Shown: piece by piece, positions 1-11,775 of the stretch
Layout: every line of letters begins with the position of its first letter
Numbering within the stretch: the first letter of the stretch is position 1
Source of the DNA: Conus ventricosus
Taxonomy: Eukaryota > Mollusca > Gastropoda > Neogastropoda > Conidae
Length of the DNA: 64,000 bases
Direction of reading: 5' to 3'
Assembly (NCBI GenBank): GCA_018398815.1
Contig: CM031607.1
Coordinates: forward strand, 84,031,268 to 84,095,267
Notes under the pieces: model-generated
The model's database searches: none
Seen by the model: the letters and a program-made list of their open reading frames with translations, nothing else
What the model was told of the DNA's origin: nothing
Made by a program: the position numbers and the translations under genes

Positions 1-142
1 CGTACCATCCCTGTCTCCCTCCCTTTCTCTTCTCCTCCTCCTCTTTGTTTAGATACCACCCAATCTTCCATGACGCTGGAGGCGTCATTATTGCTATTGT
101 CACAGATAATATCATATCTTAGTGTGTTACTTTTTGATTTTA

Positions 143-2155
143 ATATTGTCACTGTATTCGCCAGGAGCAGAATCTTGTCAGTTGTTGTCGTTGCATTCAC
201 CAGGTGATGAATCTTGTCATGTTGTCATTGCATTCACCAGGTGATGAATCTTGTCATGCTGTTGTCATTGTATTCACCAGGTGAATAATTGTCATGTTGT
301 TGTCATTGCATCACCAGTGATGAATCTTGTCATGTTGTTGTCATTGCATTCACCAGGTGAAGAATCTTGTCATGATGTTGTCATTGTATTCACCAGGTGA
401 AGAATCTTGTCATTTTGTTGTCACTGTATTCACAAGGGACAAACCTTGTCATGATGTTGTCATTGTATTCACCAGGTGACGAAACTTTTGTCATGTTGTT
501 GTCATTGTATTCACCAGGTGACGAATCTTGTCATGATGTTGTCATTGTATTCACCAGGTGACGAAACTTGTCACGTTGTTGTCATTGTATTCACCAGGTG
601 ACGAATCTTGTCATGTTGTTGTCGATGTATTTACCAGGTGACGAAACTTGTCATGTTGTTGTCATTGTATTCACCAGGGGACGAATCTTGTCGTGTTGTT
701 GTCATTGTATTCACAATGTGATGAAGCTTGTCCTGTTGTTGTCATTGTATTCACCAGGTGATGAAGCTTGTCATGTAGTTGTCATTGTATTCAACCATGT
801 GATGAAGCTTGTCATGTTGTTGTCATTGTATTCACCATGTGATAAAGCTTGCCATGTTGTTGTCATTGTATTCACCATGTGATGAAGCTTGTCATGTTGT
901 TGTCATTGTATTCACCATGTGATGAATCTTGTCATGTTGTTGTCACTGTATTCACCAGGTGATGAAGCTTGTCATGTAGTTGTCATTGTATTCACCAGTG
1001 GTCGAAGCTCGTCATGTTTTGTCATTGCATTCATCATGTGATGAAGCTTGTCATGTTGTTTATCATTGCATTCACCAGGTGACGAATCTGTCATAATGTT
1101 GTCATTGTATTCACCAGGTGATGAAGCTTGTCATGTTGTTGTCATTGTATTCACCAGGTGGCGAATCTTGTCATGTTGTTGTCATTGTATTCACCAGGTG
1201 ACGAATCTTGTCATGTTGTTGTCATTGTATTCACCAGGTGACGAAACTTCTCATGATGTCATTGTATTCTTCTGGAGACATAGCTTGTCATGTTTTTGTT
1301 ATTGTATTTACCAGATGATGAAGCTTGTCATGTTGTTGTCATGTATTTACAAGGTGATGAACCTTTTTATTTTGTTGTCATTGTATTCACCAGGTGATGA
1401 AGCTTGTCATGTTGCTGTCATTGTATTCACCAGGTGATGAAGCTTGTCATGTTGTTGTCATTGTTATTTACAAGGTGATGAACCTTTTATTTTGTTGTCA
1501 TGTATTCACCAGGTGATGAAGCGTGTGATGTTGTTGTCATTGTATTTACAAGGTGATGACCTTTTTATTTTGTTGTCATGTATTCACCAGGTGATGAACC
1601 TTGTCATGTTGTTGTCATTGCATTCACCAGGTGATGAAGCTTGTCATGTTGTTGTCATTGTATTTACCAGGTGATGAACGTTTTTATGTTGTTGTCATTG
1701 TATTCACCAGGTGATGAGCTTGTCATGTTGTTGTCATTGTATTCACCAGGTGAAAAAGCTTGTCATGTTGTTGTCATTGTATTCACCAGGTGCCGATAGC
1801 TTGTAATGTTGTTGTCATTGTATTCACCAGGTGATCGAAGCTTGCCATGTTGTTGTCATTGTATTCACCGTTTGCAGACAGCTTGTCATGTTGTTGTCAT
1901 TGTAGAGACGCTTCTCATGTGAAGCTTGTCATGTCGTGGTCACCATGTTTGTCAGGTGGAGAACTTTGTCATGTCGCTGTCACTGTATTCACCAGGTGGA
2001 GAGCTTGTCGTGTGGTTGTCACTGTATTCATCAGGTGGAGAGGTTTGTCGTGTGGTTGTCACCGTATTCATCAGTTGAAGGAAGTGTCTTGTTATCATCG
2101 CTGAGTTCAACATGTGGCAAACCTGTCATGTTGTTGTCACCTTATTCTCAGTCAG
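143..2155. repeat. 40-bp minisatellite array, about 48 units
   Basis: Head-to-tail copies of a roughly 40-bp unit built around GTTGTTGTCATTGTATTCAC followed by CAGGTGATGAAGCTTGTCAT. Units vary by point changes (ATGAAG, ACGAAT, GCGAAT) and by 1-2-base indels. The array decays towards its right end, after about 1.9 kb, into GGTGGAGAGCTTGTCGTG variants. Several overlapping ORFs run through it, but their translations are plain unit repeats that change frame, so I do not regard them as genes. Confidence 0.95.
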
Positions 2156-2276
2156 CAGGTCTGCGGACCCGTTGGTGCCTCGCTAGTTACATGGACGCTC
2201 TAATTCAGATACACACGTTAAAAGAGGTGTATCTACGTCAGTGTTCCGTCATTGTTGATCTGGCAGATATCTGAAT

Positions 2277-2294
2277 GCGAGAGAGAGAGAGAGG

Positions 2295-2347
<53 letters not shown>
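2277..2347. repeat. (GA)n microsatellite
   Basis: Almost pure GA dinucleotide run with one GGGG interruption. Confidence 0.97.
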
Positions 2348-2349
<2 letters not shown>

Positions 2350-2689
2350 GCCTTTATTGAGCCAATGCGTATCCTGTGTGATCTGTGAACAGTGCCGAGT
2401 AGTGAGGTGGAGTGCGGCAGCGGAACCTGTAGATGGGACTGCTGCGAGAACGAGGTATGCAGAGAACTGACTGTGACTGACCTGACCCGCAGAGGCCTGC
2501 TGGATAATGAGGGTCACTGTCCGGCAGCCACTGAGTCCTGAAGCTCTGTCGTGGACCCCCAATTGCAACGTATCCAAACTGATCAACACACAACAAAACC
2601 ATGCACAACGACCTTCGTCTTCTGTTGACCACACATCTAGTCCATAAACACTGGGGGTGCTCATTGGCATAGGATTGCTTCATGGATTC

Positions 2690-2691
2690 TT

Positions 2692-2739
<48 letters not shown>

Positions 2740-2940
2740 TAGCAGTCATCGTTGAGTTAGTTGTAGTGGCAGTAGCAGTTGTTTGTGGTAGTACTGGTAG
2801 TAAGTAGTAGCAGCAGCAGCTCCAGCAGTGGAATTTGTTGCAGTGGCAGCAGCATGAACAGGTTCAACAGCAGCAACAGCGGTAGAAGTAATAGTAGTAC
2901 TGGTAGTAGTAGCAGCAGCAGGAGCACCAATAACAGTAGC
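2690..2940. repeat. (AGT)n run followed by imperfect AGT/CAG trinucleotide tract
   Basis: About 16 uninterrupted AGT triplets to 2739, then an imperfect mixture of AGT and CAG triplets. Poly-Ser and poly-Leu ORFs on either strand are a product of the triplet repeat. Confidence 0.9.
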
Positions 2941-3034
2941 AGACAGGCGACTTTTTTGGCTTTTTACTTTGAAGTCAATAAAGTGAACATCTCTAACACC
3001 AGGGTGATGTTTTCTTTTGCACAGATGTATAACC

Positions 3035-3066
3035 GCCCCCCCCCCCCCCCCGCCCCCCCCCCCCCC
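3035..3066. repeat. poly(C) run
   Basis: Cytosine homopolymer broken by a single G. Its length is probably unreliable in the assembly. Confidence 0.9.
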
Positions 3067-3124
3067 TACTCCCTCTCTCTTGGTTCTTCGCTCACTCACT
3101 TCCTCTCTGCATACCCCCTTCCCC

Positions 3125-3126
<2 letters not shown>

Positions 3127-3201
<75 letters not shown>

Positions 3202-3378
3202 TCTTCAACTTAACGTCTTTTCACCATTGGTGATATTAGACTGAGGTTTTAAAAAAAATGGAAGGGGGTGGGATGGCAGGGAGTGAGAAAATGTGTGGTG
3301 TGTGTGGTGTGTGTGTGTGTGTGTGTGTGGGTGTGTGTGTGTGTGTGTGTGGTGTGTGTGTGTGTGGTGTGTGTTGTG

Positions 3379-3409
<31 letters not shown>

Positions 3410-3431
3410 TGTGTGTGTGTGTGTGTGTGTG
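3127..3431. repeat. Two (GT)n blocks flanking a short unique spacer
   Basis: GT dinucleotide blocks at about 3127-3200 and 3294-3431, with GGTG interruptions. The spacer at 3203-3258 holds a separate retroposon fragment. Confidence 0.93.
3203..3258 (+). repeat. Retroposon 3' end fragment ending in an A-run
   Basis: Contains AACGTCTTTTCACCATTGG and GATATTAGAC, ending in TTTTAAAAAAAA. The same block recurs at 46349-46445 (+) and inverted at 3697-3775. Three dispersed copies that share a 3' A-rich end indicate the tail of a LINE or SINE. Confidence 0.55.
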
Positions 3432-3696
3432 GAGTGGGGGTGGGGGTGGAGAGCTGGGAAATTGAGGAGTGTATTGTGGATGAGGGTGTATATGTAGAGT
3501 GCAATTAGTGTTTGTGGCTTGTTCATAAGTATATAACTGAACGAAATGTAATTTAGGAGTCCTAATTAAATTAACATAACAACTTATGGGATCTAAATTC
3601 TATAGAATAGCACTTATATCAATAAGGGGCCTACTAGCAAGCATGTCAGATATATAACAATATGACGCATAAAGTAACACAATAAAGCATTGTTGT

Positions 3697-3780
3697 TGTT
3701 TTTCTAATAAGTGTCTAATATCATCTGGCGATGAAAAAGACATTAAATAAACCACTGAATTGAACTGAACTGAACAAATC
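3697..3780 (-). repeat. Inverted copy of the ATGTCTTTT..GATATTAGAC retroposon tail
   Basis: Read on the minus strand it starts with TTCAG repeats, continues through GTGGTTTATTTAATGTC and GATATTAGACACTTA, and ends in AAAAACAACAACAA. It closely matches the copy at 46349. It lies downstream, in transcriptional sense, of the minus-strand LINE at 4.1-7.6 kb, but about 360 bp of AT-rich DNA separates the two, so it may be the tail of that LINE or an independent insertion. Confidence 0.6.
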
Positions 3781-4139
3781 AAAGAAAGATACCAACTGGA
3801 CTGAAATTCAACACTTTAGAGCAATCATAATGTAACTGATAATTGTTTGAAATGTCTCTGTGGACAATGAATCATCAAATCAAATTTGATCAACTAATGA
3901 TTGAGGAACTAACTGATTTATTAAGGAGCACTGAAAAAATAGTTTACAGTAATTTGTTTCCACATGTGCATAGTACATTTTAGAATATTTTGTGCGAAAT
4001 GCATTTAATCATAACCTGTATATTAAATTTGTAACTGGTCTAGAATTTTAAAAAAGGTACATTATTCAACAGGATTTAGGATCAGTTCCTTTCATTTCTT
4101 TAAACGCATTGCTGATAATACTGACTATTTGAATTAATC

Positions 4140-7100
4140 AGAAAATCATTAAATCGATCCTTCGACACTTCTCTATACATTTGTAACACTCAGAAAGATC
4201 TACTTTGATAATCAGTCGGGCTGAGCCTTCTGTGTTGAGCGCTGCTCTCCTAGCAGCCTGATTGCCCACCATTCGAAAATATTCCGCAATGCGAAGGCAC
4301 CCAACGTAGGTCGTATTAATTCCTTTAATAGACATTTGGTGAAGTAAATGTTTCATTTCTGTTATCGCCTCTAATCGTGTCTTTATATTTGGGGATCTAA
4401 GAGCATATAAGACAGATTTGGTGTCTACACAAAGTTATATTATACAAACATTTATCGGGAGGTCTGCAAGATAAAGTAAGGCCATAAGTATGGCCACTAG
4501 TTGAGCAGTAAAAAATTGAGTAATGTCTACCCATGTGATACCGCTTTTTTACTTTTAATGAAGGAATGCTGCACCGCATTGCCCGTTTCAAGAATAGATC
4601 CACCTGTATATATCTTTAGATAGTTTGCATAGTGATTTTCTAAGTGAGAATGTGCTGATGTCTTTAACATGTTGGGTGAGTGATTTTTGGATAAACCTGT
4701 GTGATCAATACAAACACTGGTTTTATATTGTTCTCATGCTGGAACTGGAGAAAGGAAGGTTTAACTGCCATATCTTTTTCACTTAATTTTGTTGAACTTA
4801 AGATGTCTGAAGCAAATGTAGGCCTATTTATGGATGGTAACGATTGTATTGTTTGGCTCTTTTGCAAAATCTGTTTATGAACTAAAGTAACTTCAGTAGC
4901 AGAAAATGTGTTACAAACAGATGCGTTTACGACATATTTTGTAGCCGAAAGTTTTCTCTGTTCATCAAGAGTAAATACTTGCTTCTCTGTAGGTTCCTAA
5001 AGTTGATACGTGCGTGGTTACACCAAGAACGAGTTAATATGCTTTACAATCTATACTTTGGAGCTTTTATAATAAATGCTGTGGAGCGCTAAAGAAAACT
5101 TTTTGGGCAAGGTCAGCCTTGAACGCACAAGAAATATAGCAAGAGATATAGGTGCCTTCGTGTCTTTGCCCAGTGTTGTTTAGTTATGACTTCAAGAAAT
5201 TTTAGATATTTCCTAGCTTTATTTAAAATAGACTCTATGTTATGAATCCATGACAGTTTGTTACACCTACACATTTAATGATTTTTGTGTATTTTAGTAC
5301 CATCTAAAGTGAAATCAGGAAGCTTTTCTGGATCATAGCCTGAATTGAATAACATGATATGTGTTGTTTTTTTTCTAATGATAAGATCAGTCCATTTTTC
5401 TTCTTCATAAACTTGTTAATTTTATTTACTTCCCGCTGGTATAAGCTTATATTTTGTGTATAGTTCAAGACGTTGACTGAAGGTTTGCGTTTCATCGTTA
5501 CTTTCATCAGAAATCAATGTCGTCAGCATATTGAACTAAAACCCCATCTTTAGATAGATCTCTTGGCAGATGATAACATATGTATTAAATAGAATAGGCG
5601 AAATAACTTATCCTTGTGGAAGACCCATGTGTAGCTGTCTATGATTTGAATATGTGTTTCCTACACTTACCTGTAGATCTCTATTTGATGACAAAAAAAC
5701 AGCAATAGAATGATGTATATAATGGTTAACGGATAGTTTTAAGCTTATAGAGAAGCCGAGCATGCCATAACCTGGTCATATACTTTTCTGATGTCAAAGA
5801 ACACGTTGCTAGGATGTTCTTTTGCCTTGCGAATTGTTGTTTTACTTGTGTAGTTAGTTTGACCAAATGGTCCGTGGTGGATCTACTTTTCCATAGCCAG
5901 CTTGATTGATAGGAATTTTTTTTTCACAATAAATGGACTAATCTATTTAAACACGATTTCTCCCATTAGTTTACACGTATGGGCTGTTAAAGCAATTGGA
6001 CGATGGATGCTTTTGTCTGCTTTGAGTTTGCCTGGTTTGTGAATTGACACAATGATCGAGTGTTTCCAACTGACAGTGATATCGCCACTCGACCAGCATT
6101 TCTGTAGAAAGAAATGAGAAAAGATTATAAAGTTAGTTGGCAGATGTTTTAACCATTTCATTGGAGATTCCGTCTATACAAACATATGACGTTCTATTGC
6201 TACGACTGGAAATACATTTTTTACTTCATGATATGTAATTTCAGCATTTATGTACATGTTAGCTATGAATTGTGTGTCTGGTGTATTATCTCTTTCTCTG
6301 GTCTTCTCTGTGTTTTCTATCCTCTTCTGACATGCACTGATTCTGCTATAATTACAAACATATCAGCAAGTGCTTCTGCCTTTTCTAAGTTCGAAGGCAA
6401 TTCTGAATGTAAAAACTTATCGGACAAGTTGGTAATTTTGTTCCATGTTTCATAGTTTTTTAGTTTTTCCTAAACCCTTTGCATGTCTTTATGATTGTAA
6501 ACCTCATTAATACAGATGATGACCAGTATTGCCTTTTTGCTAGTGCATAGACTCTGTTTAGCTTTATTTTTTGGCTTTTTAATCTCTAAATGATTTGCAC
6601 CAGATCCCTCAAGTAGGTCATGAATTTTGACATGTTTTCCTTCCTTTGCTTCTTCCATGCCCGATTCCACCAGATATCGGCTGCATGTTCACGAGACTTC
6701 ACGGATTTGCACTCGGGATGGATTCATTTGCAGCACACAGTACTGCATTTGTAAATGTGTAGAATATAAAGTATTAAATTTCCACGTTGTTTACGTCATT
6801 AACCCAGAAAATTGACAACAAGTTTGAACATTTGTCCCAGTTGGCCTACTTTGGAATTTATCCTCGTTTGAGTCAATGGTTTGTATTGTTTTAGCCTCCA
6901 GACGAGTGATAATAGGTAGGTGATCATTATTTAAAGCATCATCTAGAGTATCCCATTCGCAGACTGTAGCCAGATCTGGAGAGATAAAGGTTAGATCAAT
7001 GGCAGTGCTCTATGGCCAGAATTATCGGAGATACGTGTTATACGACCATCGTAAAGAAGACAGGGAAGCATCAACAACATTTCCAATGAAATGATTGCTT

Positions 7101-7570
7101 GTAATAGTTTGGCAATCTTTTTCCCAAAATGGTGAAAGAGCATAGAGTCTCCTGTAATAGATATTTTCTTGCCTCGGTCTGTTTGTAGAGTTCGAATCCA
7201 TTCTGTGTTACTATTACTTGGACCCTGTGGTAAGTACACAGATCAGAAGTTAACAAGGGGGTGTTTAAACTGAACTGTCACGGCACAACAGTGTAAACTG
7301 GGAATATCTGGTGGAACAGGGCTAGGGCATGGGATGCATTTTACCCCTTCATGAATACAGATTGCAGTAATATTTTCCCAGTGGTATCTTCCTTTTGGTC
7401 AATAGGGGGGAAATAATAATTGTCTAGACAAAGCGGTTTTCTCTTTTCACATTAAGAGATTGAAGACTTATATCATGGTAATTATGACGTGCCAGATGTT
7501 GCACTAAATGACCACAGTTAGCGCTGATAGGCCGTAGTTCCATTGAAATACTTCCAACCTGCTTTCAATC
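4140..7570 (-). mobile_element. Decayed I-clade-like LINE: endonuclease, reverse transcriptase, RNase H
   Basis: Translating the minus strand piecewise through frameshifts gives three domains in order. Endonuclease (about 7555 to 6890): residues STAIDLTFISPDLATV and NNDHLPI, the latter holding the catalytic Asp-His. Reverse transcriptase (about 6180 to 5300): KPGK, RPIALT, LPQG followed by ISPILFN, then QYADDIDF with the catalytic YADD codons at 5519-5530. RNase H (about 4620 to 4140): YTGGSI, where YTDGS is usual, then TKSVLYAL and GNQAARRAAL. An EN-RT-RNase H order is typical of I-superfamily non-LTR elements; Jockey and CR1 lack RNase H. Many stops and frameshifts show that it is dead. No ORF1 was recognised. 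Confidence 0.85.
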
Positions 7571-7734
7571 GTCCATTAAACTTATTGTTCAATTATTTTC
7601 AGTTGCATGTTTTTAAAAACAAGAAAAAGGGGTGGTGTGGGGAGGGAAACCAATTCAAAACTATGTAACTAATAAGAAATTTTTGGGAAAAAAATAGCTG
7701 TTTATGGAGACTAAAAGTAATTAACACGCAATGA
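7571..7734. other. AT-rich spacer
   Basis: I see no gene or recognisable repeat between the LINE and the doubtful ORF that follows. Confidence 0.5.
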
Positions 7735-8121
7735 TCAGAAAAATACACAGCAATAATTCGTGATGATCTTGCTTGATGTGGCCAGTTCATGACACATGTG
7801 GGTAAAAGTAGGCGTAAGGATTAATATGCAGAAGGCCAGTCCATTGAAAGCGTTGAAGGGGTTGAACCATCCATTGTGAGGAAGGGCAGGGTAGGCCTGG
7901 TATCCAAGGCGTGGTGCTGGTCGGGCTGGTGCCTTGGGTCTTTTTCCAGAGCAGATCCCTGATGTGCCGTCCCACGTTTCCCTGCCAGAAGACTGGATCC
8001 CTTCTGGTGAGGTGTAGGCCACAGTGCCACGGAATACCTGAGTTGGTCTGTCCTTCACAAGCAACTTCTTCCAGCCTATCACTTCTTTCACCTCTCCGCC
8101 ACAACCCCTCCCCTCCCACAT
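7735..8121 (-). CDS. Doubtful 128-codon ORF, unrecognised
   Basis: An open minus-strand frame in moderately GC-rich DNA. Its middle is rich in Pro, Tyr, Phe and Asn (for example AYPALPHNGWFNPFNAFNG), and the tail is hydrophobic. A second frame is also open across the same bases, which weakens the case. I see no domain, signal peptide or convincing splice site. It could be a terminal exon, a diverged transposon piece, or chance. Confidence 0.18.
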   Translation of the reverse strand: MWEGRGCGGEVKEVIGWKKLLVKDRPTQVFRGTVAYTSPEGIQSSGRETWDGTSGICSGKRPKAPARPAPRLGYQAYPALPHNGWFNPFNAFNGLAFCILILTPTFTHMCHELATSSKIITNYCCVFF

Positions 8122-8495
8122 CTGTTCACAATCTGAGAACTATGAAATATGTGGATATACCTGACTAGTGAGGAGAAAGAAGGGCGGAGGAGAGAGTGCC
8201 GGGGGTGGGTGGGGGGGGGGTGAGGTAGGGAAAAAAGTTTACAATGGTTGCAATGGTTGCTGTGTCTGTGTTCTGAACTGTTATGTTCTATGTGCTGCCC
8301 AGTGTACAAACGAACATTTCATGGATTTCCAGGCAAAAAGAAAGCTAGCATAGAGCCAGCTGTAACCAGGAAAGGTCAGAAGAAGCACAACATGACTAAT
8401 TTGTTAACCCAGCACTGGATTCGCTGTTACATCCGTAAATAAACTGTATTAGCTATCATCACAGCTGTTCATTCGAAAGCATGCATGCGCTTCCA

Positions 8496-8496
<1 letters not shown>

Positions 8497-8561
<65 letters not shown>

Positions 8562-8604
8562 GCGCCGCGCGGCGCGCACGCACACGCACGCACGCACGCA
8601 CGCA

Positions 8605-8659
<55 letters not shown>

Positions 8660-8696
8660 CACACAACACGTACACATAGTTGATAGTTAATCTGTA

Positions 8697-8736
<40 letters not shown>

Positions 8737-8777
8737 ACACACACACGCACGCACGCACGCACGCACGCACAGACATA

Positions 8778-8841
<64 letters not shown>

Positions 8842-8862
8842 CGAGCATGCGCGTGCCCACAG
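8497..8862. repeat. Composite (CA)n / (CG)n / (GCAC)n microsatellite
   Basis: CA dinucleotides, then an uninterrupted CG-alternating block around 8547-8578, then GCAC tetranucleotides, a short unique spacer near 8665-8697, and a second CA/GCAC block. Strictly alternating purine-pyrimidine sequence for hundreds of bases. Confidence 0.95.
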
Positions 8863-8929
8863 TCCAAGAATGATAACCTTACTAAGATCAAGAGCAGGCA
8901 TATGACTTGATTGCCTCCCTTACACCAAC

Positions 8930-8930
<1 letters not shown>

Positions 8931-8995
<65 letters not shown>

Positions 8996-8997
8996 CA
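8931..8997. repeat. (CT)n microsatellite
   Basis: CT dinucleotide run with two single-base interruptions. Confidence 0.95.
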
Positions 8998-9029
8998 TGG
9001 TAGGATCACATTTGGAGCCAGCGTATCTC

Positions 9030-9705
9030 CTGAATAAATGGCACTGGCTCCAAATCGAGAACACGATTCAGTATAAGTCTGCATGTCTATGTTAGAAGAT
9101 TATCAAACGTGAAACACCTGCCTATATTTCTGACCTCTTCAAAACATATGCTCCAAATAGCTCCCTCGGCTCTTCCTCTGATGACTGAATTTTTCACATT
9201 CCCGCATACAACCAAACGCAGCACGGATCTGCGGCATATCTGGAACTCGCTACCTTGGCGTCGTCGTCATGCCTCTCTTCGCGACTTTCAAGTCTGCTCT
9301 TAAAACATGTCTGTTTGAACACCAGTTGCAGAAACCACCTGGACTATTTCTAAATTGCTACCTGTCACTTGCTTCCACACATTGCTTGTGTAAGAATCAG
9401 GTGTTCACTGTGTTGCAAAGTGCATGTGTCTATATATGCGACATTGTGGTGTGTGTGTGTGCGCGCGCGCGCGTGTGTGTGTGGTGTGTGTGTGTGTGTG
9501 TATATGTTTGGTGACTCATGAATGAACACGTGTTTGTGTATGTGTGTATTGTGCAAGCATGCGTGCATGCGTGCAAGCGTGCGTGCGTGTGTGTGTATAT
9601 ATGTGTTTGCGCATATGATATATATTGATATGTTAAGACTTGTAAAAGACCTGTAGCCTACGTTGTTAGGATGGGTGCTCATAATAAATATATTATAATA
9701 TGTAC
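9030..9705 (+). mobile_element. 5'-truncated CR1/L2-like LINE: RT C-terminus and 3' UTR
   Basis: Broken plus-strand frames give the typical end of a CR1/L2/Jockey-type ORF2: HWLQIENTIQYK, then TPAYISDLFKTYAPNSSL in the next frame, then IWNSLPWRRRHASLRDFQ and LKTCLF. A GT/GC microsatellite follows (9449-9600), then a 3' end with ACTTGTAAA, GTAGCCTACGTTGTTAGGAT and GGGTGCT. The same end block recurs at 23310-23390, also after a GT microsatellite, which supports one LINE family carrying a GT run in its 3' UTR. Frameshifts and a missing 5' part make it inactive. Confidence 0.75.
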
Positions 9706-9712
9706 ATTGTTT

Positions 9713-9930
9713 TAAAACGCAGCGCGTTGGGCTAATGCATAGGTCAGACATCCGCTGCGTCGTAGCCACGAGACCATCTTCTTCATTATCTCATTCTTTG
9801 TTGTTAATTCATCTATCCATCAGCTTCAAATCATGAATAGTGTGGTCTCAAAACTAGCGGATGTGGTGGTAGCGTATACGGACTAGTCCGCACGCAGTCA
9901 CGCCTCCTTGATGAAACTGAAAGTATAAAA
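9713..9930 (+). mobile_element. tRNA-like SINE interrupted by an 89-bp insertion
   Basis: The left part (GCGCGTTGGGCTAATGCATA, GGTCAGACATCCGCT) resembles an A-box-bearing SINE head. The right part (GCGGATGTGGTGG, then ACGCCTCCTTGATGAAACTG) continues it, and CATCCGCT and AGCGGATG can pair across the gap. Between them, 9766-9854 is foreign sequence. I infer one SINE split by a later insertion. Confidence 0.5.
9766..9854. mobile_element. 89-bp MITE-like insertion with 3-bp duplication TAG
   Basis: Flanked by TAG at 9763-9765 and 9855-9857. Its ends carry short inverted motifs, GAGACCA on the left and TGGTCTC on the right. Removing it together with one TAG restores a continuous SINE with a matched stem. 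Too short to encode anything. Confidence 0.4.
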
Positions 9931-10690
9931 CAGATTTTTTAACTCTCTAAAATGAAAAAAAAAAAAATCTTAATTGCAGTGTGGAAAATGTTCTTCCATG
10001 CTTGTCTTCCCCCAACCTCACCACCCCAATACCCCCTCTTCTTTATTTGATGTGGGTGGGAGGACACTACCCTGCAACCATTCCCATTACAAAATTGAAA
10101 TCATCTCTCTTGGCACGCTGCACGTCTATGCTGAGGTTTTTTTCTTCTTGTTTTTTTTCCTTCAGAATTTCATCGGTAGTTTTTCCCAGAATGCCACACT
10201 TTATTGTCTTGTTGATGTTGTGATGTTAACTACACGCATTACTGAAAGATACATGCTGTAAACACCGACAGATATATTTCCGTTCTAAAACTTAAATGTT
10301 GTTTTTTTTTGTACACACACCACACACACACACACACACCCGCCTAACAGGAGTTGGCGTACCCACTGAAGCACGGCCTGCCCCAGGGGAAAACGAACTT
10401 CGATGATAGGCATTCGATGGACCACGAAATCAACATCAAGCATAGACGTGGAGAAGACGTAGAAACTGAGGTCACCATTAGAGCAGGGCATGAAGGGCCA
10501 CAGAATTTAAGACTTGTTTATGCTGATCGATGAGGATGGTAAAGGTGATGCTACAGATTTCCATTTTAGGCTGATACTGCATGACAGGGCGTACTCTACG
10601 TTTACTTTCATAATGTATCCCGGTGTCAGCCAGGCTCGAAAGATACGGAGGACACCTGCAGTGTTGATCAGGAAATTTGAGCAACACTCT
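9931..10690. other. Spacer without recognisable gene
   Basis: Contains an A-run, a short CA repeat at 10311-10340 and otherwise unique sequence. The DNA at 10345-10690 may be the body of the minus-strand SINE whose head is at 10880, but I could not confirm this. Confidence 0.4.
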
Positions 10691-10880
10691 CAGAAACGCA
10701 TCCATTAAGTGGATGAAACGCGACTGTGTGGCCCCAGTCTTCCCAACTGAGTCCGCAGCAAACTCAACTCTGGGTAGGAGCCAGTCAGGGCAGAAAAATC
10801 CCACATGGCTCTGATGGGAATCGAACCCATGACCTCCAAGCCGGGGGTCCGCGACGCTAACCACTTCACCAAGGCGGCTG
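10690..10880 (-). mobile_element. tRNA-derived SINE, head with A and B boxes
   Basis: On the minus strand the 5' end reads AGCCGCCTTGGTGAAGTGG, with an A box TGGTGAAGTGG at 10861-10871. The B box GGTTCGATTCCC lies at 10816-10827. An unrelated SINE body follows, with GGCCACACAGTCGCGTTTCA. This is the arrangement of an RNA polymerase III promoter inherited from a tRNA. The 5' end abuts a CTT/CTC tract directly. Confidence 0.8.
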
Positions 10881-11073
10881 GTCTTCTTCTCCTCCTCTTC
10901 ATCTTCCTTCTCCTCCTCCTCCTTCTCCTCCTCCTCCTCCTCCTCCTCCTCCTCCTTCTTCTTCTTCTTCTCCTCCTTCTTCTTCTCCTTCTTCTCTTCC
11001 TCCTCCTCTTCCTCCTCCCCCTCCTTCTTCTTCTTCTTCTTCTTCTCCTTCTTCTTCTTCTTCTTCTTCTTCT
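10881..11073. repeat. (CTT/CTC)n polypyrimidine tract
   Basis: About 190 bp of pure pyrimidine on the plus strand, made of mixed CTT and CTC triplets, directly at the 5' edge of the SINE. Confidence 0.95.
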
Positions 11074-11199
11074 AGTTGGGAATGTTATCCTGCACCAAGC
11101 TCAGCGGTCTTCATGCAGACCGGTATCAACGCACAGGATGCATGCTAACACGCGGCATCCACACCACAGACACTACGCATCCGAGGGATGTTGATGGGA

Positions 11200-11212
11200 T
11201 TGTGCGTGTACG

Positions 11213-11260
<48 letters not shown>

Positions 11261-11304
11261 TGTGTGTGTGTGTGCGCGTGTGTGTGTGTGCGTGTGTGTG
11301 TGTG
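11200..11304. repeat. (GTGC)n / (GT)n microsatellite
   Basis: GTGC tetranucleotide repeats passing into GT dinucleotides. Confidence 0.95.
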
Positions 11305-11394
11305 AACTTCTGTTTATGGTTTCATTCGAAAGACTTAGGCTACAGGGAATGGAGTCGGAAGCAATGTTAAATCTGAAAGAGGAATCTCCCACAA

Positions 11395-11480
11395 CTGGAC
11401 AGCTCTGCAGAGATTCGAACCTATGGCCCCATCATCATCAGTGTGGCTCCACTGCTTGCAGTCACTGACACCTCATGCTA
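11395..11480 (-). repeat. Possible diverged tRNA-like SINE fragment
   Basis: The minus strand carries a B-box-like GGTTCGAATCTC preceded by GGGGCCATA. No clear A box remains. Confidence 0.3.
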
Positions 11481-11775
11481 CCTTCATTGTCACTGTCAGC
11501 GCCAGGACAGTGGCCGAAATGCATCACCTTTGACCTGCCCTATTCGTGACCGGGTGGAAAAATTGTTTTATGTTGTGTGAGTGGTGCATGTCAGACACAG
11601 GCTCAAACAAAACAAAACAAAGCAAAACAAAACAGCTTAAATATAAAATAGTGTAGGTGGTTATTAGGAAAATTAGATTCTATGATGTATCAAACTCAGC
11701 TTTGTATATTTCGTAGATTTGATTTTGATCTGCACCCAGATTTTGGTTGCTTTACCAATATGTTTTTAATGTCTT

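Noticed and set aside
11395..11480. A functional tRNA gene
   Set aside because: Only a B-box-like block; no cloverleaf can be drawn. The other tRNA-like heads (10.8, 19.5, 33.4 kb) also continue into non-tRNA SINE bodies.
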